From assembly GCF_039527675.1 (NCBI RefSeq), contig NZ_BAAAKI010000004.1:434001-498000 (forward strand): DNA of 64,000 bases. Direction: 5' to 3'. Source of the stretch: Luteococcus sanguinis. GTDB lineage: Bacteria > Actinomycetota > Actinomycetes > Propionibacteriales > Propionibacteriaceae. Below, one piece after another: positions 62,354 through 64,000 of this stretch. Position 1 is the stretch's first letter; each line of letters begins with the position of its first letter. The translations under genes were made by a program, and so were the position numbers. The notes beneath the pieces were generated by a model. That model worked only from the letters and a program-made list of their open reading frames with translations. It was not told where the DNA came from and searched no databases.

Positions 62354-63354
62354 CAGAAATAGCCTTCCTTCTTGCGATCCTCCATGGCGGCCTCGGAGAG
62401 CCGGTCGTCGCCACGGGTGGCGCCACGTTCGGTGATGGTGGTGGCCGCGACCTCGGCGACCACATCGGAGGCATTGGCGGCCGATGACTCGACCGCACCG
62501 GTGCACGACATGTCGCCGACGGTGCGGTAGCGCACGACACGTCGCTCCACGGTCTCGTTGGCGCGCGGCTGGGAGACCTCGCCGACAGCCATCAGCATTC
62601 CGTCGCGGACGAAGACCTCCCGCTCGTGGGCGTAGTAGAGGTCGGGCAGCACGATGTTCTCGCGCTCGATGTAGCTCCAGACGTCCAGCTCGGTCCAGTT
62701 GCTGAGCGGGAAGACGCGGACGTGCTCACCGGGGCGATGGCGGGCATTGAGCAGGTGCCATAGCTCGGGGCGCTGGTTGCGCGGGTCCCACTGGCCGAAC
62801 TCGTCCCGCAGGCTGACGATGCGCTCCTTGGCGCGCGCCTTCTCCTCGTCCCGGCGCCCGCCGCCGAAGACCGCGTCGTACTTGCTGCGCTCGATTGCGT
62901 CCAGCAGCGGGAGGGTCTGCAGTGGGTTGCGGGTGCCGTCGGGGCGCTCCTCGAGGCGTCCGTCGTCGATCCAGTCCTGGACGGATGCGACGTCGAGCCG
63001 CAGGCCGAGGCGTTCCACCTCGGCGTCGCGGTAGTCGATCACCTCGGGGAAGTTGTGCCCGGTGTCGACGTGCAGGACGGGGAAGGGGATCGGCGCCGGC
63101 CAGAAGGCCTTGCGAGCCAGGTGGAGCATGACGACCGAGTCCTTGCCGCCGCTGAACAGCAGCACCGGGCGCCGGCTCTCGCCGACGGCCTCGCGGATCA
63201 CGGCGATGCCCTCGGCCTCCAGCAGGTCGAGGGTGCTGGGCGCACCATCGGCCGTGGCGGCGGGCACGTCGGTCAGGACGGGGTTGGTCACAGTCACCTC
63301 ATCAGTCGGGGTCGCGGTGTGGTTGGGGGTAGGTGTCACGGTGCTGACGCTCAC
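62353..63354 (-). CDS. cysD: sulfate adenylyltransferase, small subunit
   Basis: This is a 333-residue PP-loop ATP pyrophosphatase-type enzyme: VLLFSGGKDSVVMLHLARKAFWP, HVDTGHNFPEVIDYRD, FGGGRRDEEKARAKERIVS and the C-terminal EDRKKEGYF that is conserved in CysD. A ~45-residue Thr/Pro-rich N-terminal extension precedes the core. GTG start overlaps the cysH stop (GTGA). Confidence 0.93.
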   Translation of the reverse strand: MSVSTVTPTPNHTATPTDEVTVTNPVLTDVPAATADGAPSTLDLLEAEGIAVIREAVGESRRPVLLFSGGKDSVVMLHLARKAFWPAPIPFPVLHVDTGHNFPEVIDYRDAEVERLGLRLDVASVQDWIDDGRLEERPDGTRNPLQTLPLLDAIERSKYDAVFGGGRRDEEKARAKERIVSLRDEFGQWDPRNQRPELWHLLNARHRPGEHVRVFPLSNWTELDVWSYIERENIVLPDLYYAHEREVFVRDGMLMAVGEVSQPRANETVERRVVRYRTVGDMSCTGAVESSAANASDVVAEVAATTITERGATRGDDRLSEAAMEDRKKEGYF

Positions 63355-64000
63355 AGGTGGATCCCGCACTCGGTCTTGGCGGAGCCCGCCCAACGCCCGG
63401 CGCGAATGTCTTCACCCGGGGCGACCGGACGGGTGCAGGGCTCGCACCCGATGCTGGGGTAGCCGTCGAAGACCAGCGGGTTGACCACGAGGTTGTTGGC
63501 CTCGGAATAGGTCATCAGGTCGTCGAAGGTCCAGTTGACCAGCGGGTTGATCTTGACCATCTGGTGGCGCTCGTCGAAGGTGACCACGGGCGTGTTGGCG
63601 CGGGTGGGGCCCTCCTCGCGGCGCACGCCGGTGACCCAGGCGTCGTACCCGGTGAGCTGCTCGTCCAGCGGCTCCACCTTGCGCAGGCGGCAGCAGGTGG
63701 CGGGGTCGCGCTCGTAGAGCTTCTCCCCGTACTCGGCGTCCTGCTCGGAAACCGTCTGCTTGGGCAGCACGTCGACGACCGTGATCGGCAGCTGGTGGGC
63801 GACCGCGTCGCGCGTCCCGATGGTCTCGGCGAAGTGGTACCCGGTCTCCAGGAACAAGGTGTCCACGCCGGGCGCGTACTTGCTGACGATGTGCGGCAGC
63901 ACCGCGTCCTGCATGGAGCAGGCCACGGCCAGGCTGGCCCCGAAGTTCTCGGCGGCCCAGGCGGCGATCGCGTCGGCGTCCGCGTCACGGAGCAGCACTT
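63351..64000 (-). CDS. cysH: APS/PAPS reductase, 5' end beyond window
   Basis: 215 residues plus a partial codon are visible and the frame is open to the last base. FLETGYHFAETIGTRDAV is the PP-loop-like adenylyl-binding region and KTECGIHL ends with the catalytic Cys. A Cys pair in PATCCRLRKVEPL and a CxxC in IGCEPCTRPV are the 4Fe-4S ligands of the APS-specific (plant/mycobacterial) class. It therefore reduces APS rather than PAPS (established knowledge for this motif set). First visible gene of the operon cysH-cysD-cysN-cysG-chelatase. Confidence 0.92.
   Translation of the reverse strand, partial: VLLRDADADAIAAWAAENFGASLAVACSMQDAVLPHIVSKYAPGVDTLFLETGYHFAETIGTRDAVAHQLPITVVDVLPKQTVSEQDAEYGEKLYERDPATCCRLRKVEPLDEQLTGYDAWVTGVRREEGPTRANTPVVTFDERHQMVKINPLVNWTFDDLMTYSEANNLVVNPLVFDGYPSIGCEPCTRPVAPGEDIRAGRWAGSAKTECGIHL

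Overview
The window is 64 kb of high-G+C, gene-dense actinobacterial chromosome. Signs of this are many GTG starts, four-base GTGA/ATGA gene overlaps, an S-(hydroxymethyl)mycothiol dehydrogenase (mycothiol is confined to Actinobacteria), the MurT/GatD pair for lipid II amidation, DUF3039 and DUF2017 proteins, a DtxR/IdeR-type iron box and actinobacterial DnaA boxes (TTGTCCACA). Gene content fits a Propionibacteriaceae-like organism, but that family is an inference. Three runs of N (31526-31562, 33615-33647, 38115-38127) show a scaffolded draft assembly. There is no rRNA, CRISPR array or intact insertion sequence.

Layout. 1-5.5 kb: end of a C39-like peptidase gene, DUF952/DUF3039 pair, MFS exporter, Ser/Thr kinase and two RDD membrane proteins. 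5.5-12.8 kb: a surface polysaccharide operon (Alg14/Alg13-type transferase, TupA-like ATP-grasp protein, GT4-GT2 fusion, flippase-Wzz fusion, Wzy polymerase) behind a good promoter. 12.8-17 kb: malQ, then pncA and pncB. 17-29 kb: clpS, DUF2017, feoAB plus a FeoC-like gene, murI, a small Cys-rich protein, mscR plus an MBL hydrolase, rph, rdgB, thyA, a DHFR-acetyltransferase fusion and dinB. The order pncB-clpS-DUF2017-murI-rph-rdgB recalls the Mycobacterium tuberculosis Rv1330c-Rv1341 region, with the feo and mscR modules inserted. 29-33.6 kb: tRNA-Leu, Bcp peroxiredoxin, DUF3618 protein, and a sugar ABC importer (binding lipoprotein and two permeases, no ATPase). 33.6-39 kb: twin tRNA-Lys, an AbiEi/DUF559-like gene between two matching palindromes, aldo/keto reductase, gatD-murT, tRNA-His, orn, tRNA-Arg. 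39-48 kb: MmpS-like protein, PrsW protease, two dynamin-like GTPases, an RlmA-type methyltransferase, ssb, ettA. 48-58 kb: DCC protein, MFS transporter, old yellow enzyme, an ABC-ATPase remnant, ABM monooxygenase, a giant FAD/Fe-S dehydrogenase, MarR regulator, acyl-CoA synthetase, thioesterase. 58-64 kb: a mazEF-like pair, then a sulfate assimilation operon (cysH-cysD-cysN-cysG-like-chelatase) on the minus strand, cut by the window end.

The most unusual structure lies between clpS and the DUF2017 gene (17364-17517). Seven copies of a 23-bp unit encode a relay of six 8-codon mini-ORFs. Each has its own GGAG Shine-Dalgarno and each stop overlaps the next GTG start (GTGA), so a ribosome leaving clpS could be handed on step by step to the DUF2017 start. 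Other points worth checking are the palindrome-flanked AbiEi-like gene, paired DnaA boxes, the DHFR-GNAT and flippase-Wzz fusions, and a four-cysteine insert in the FeoB G domain.
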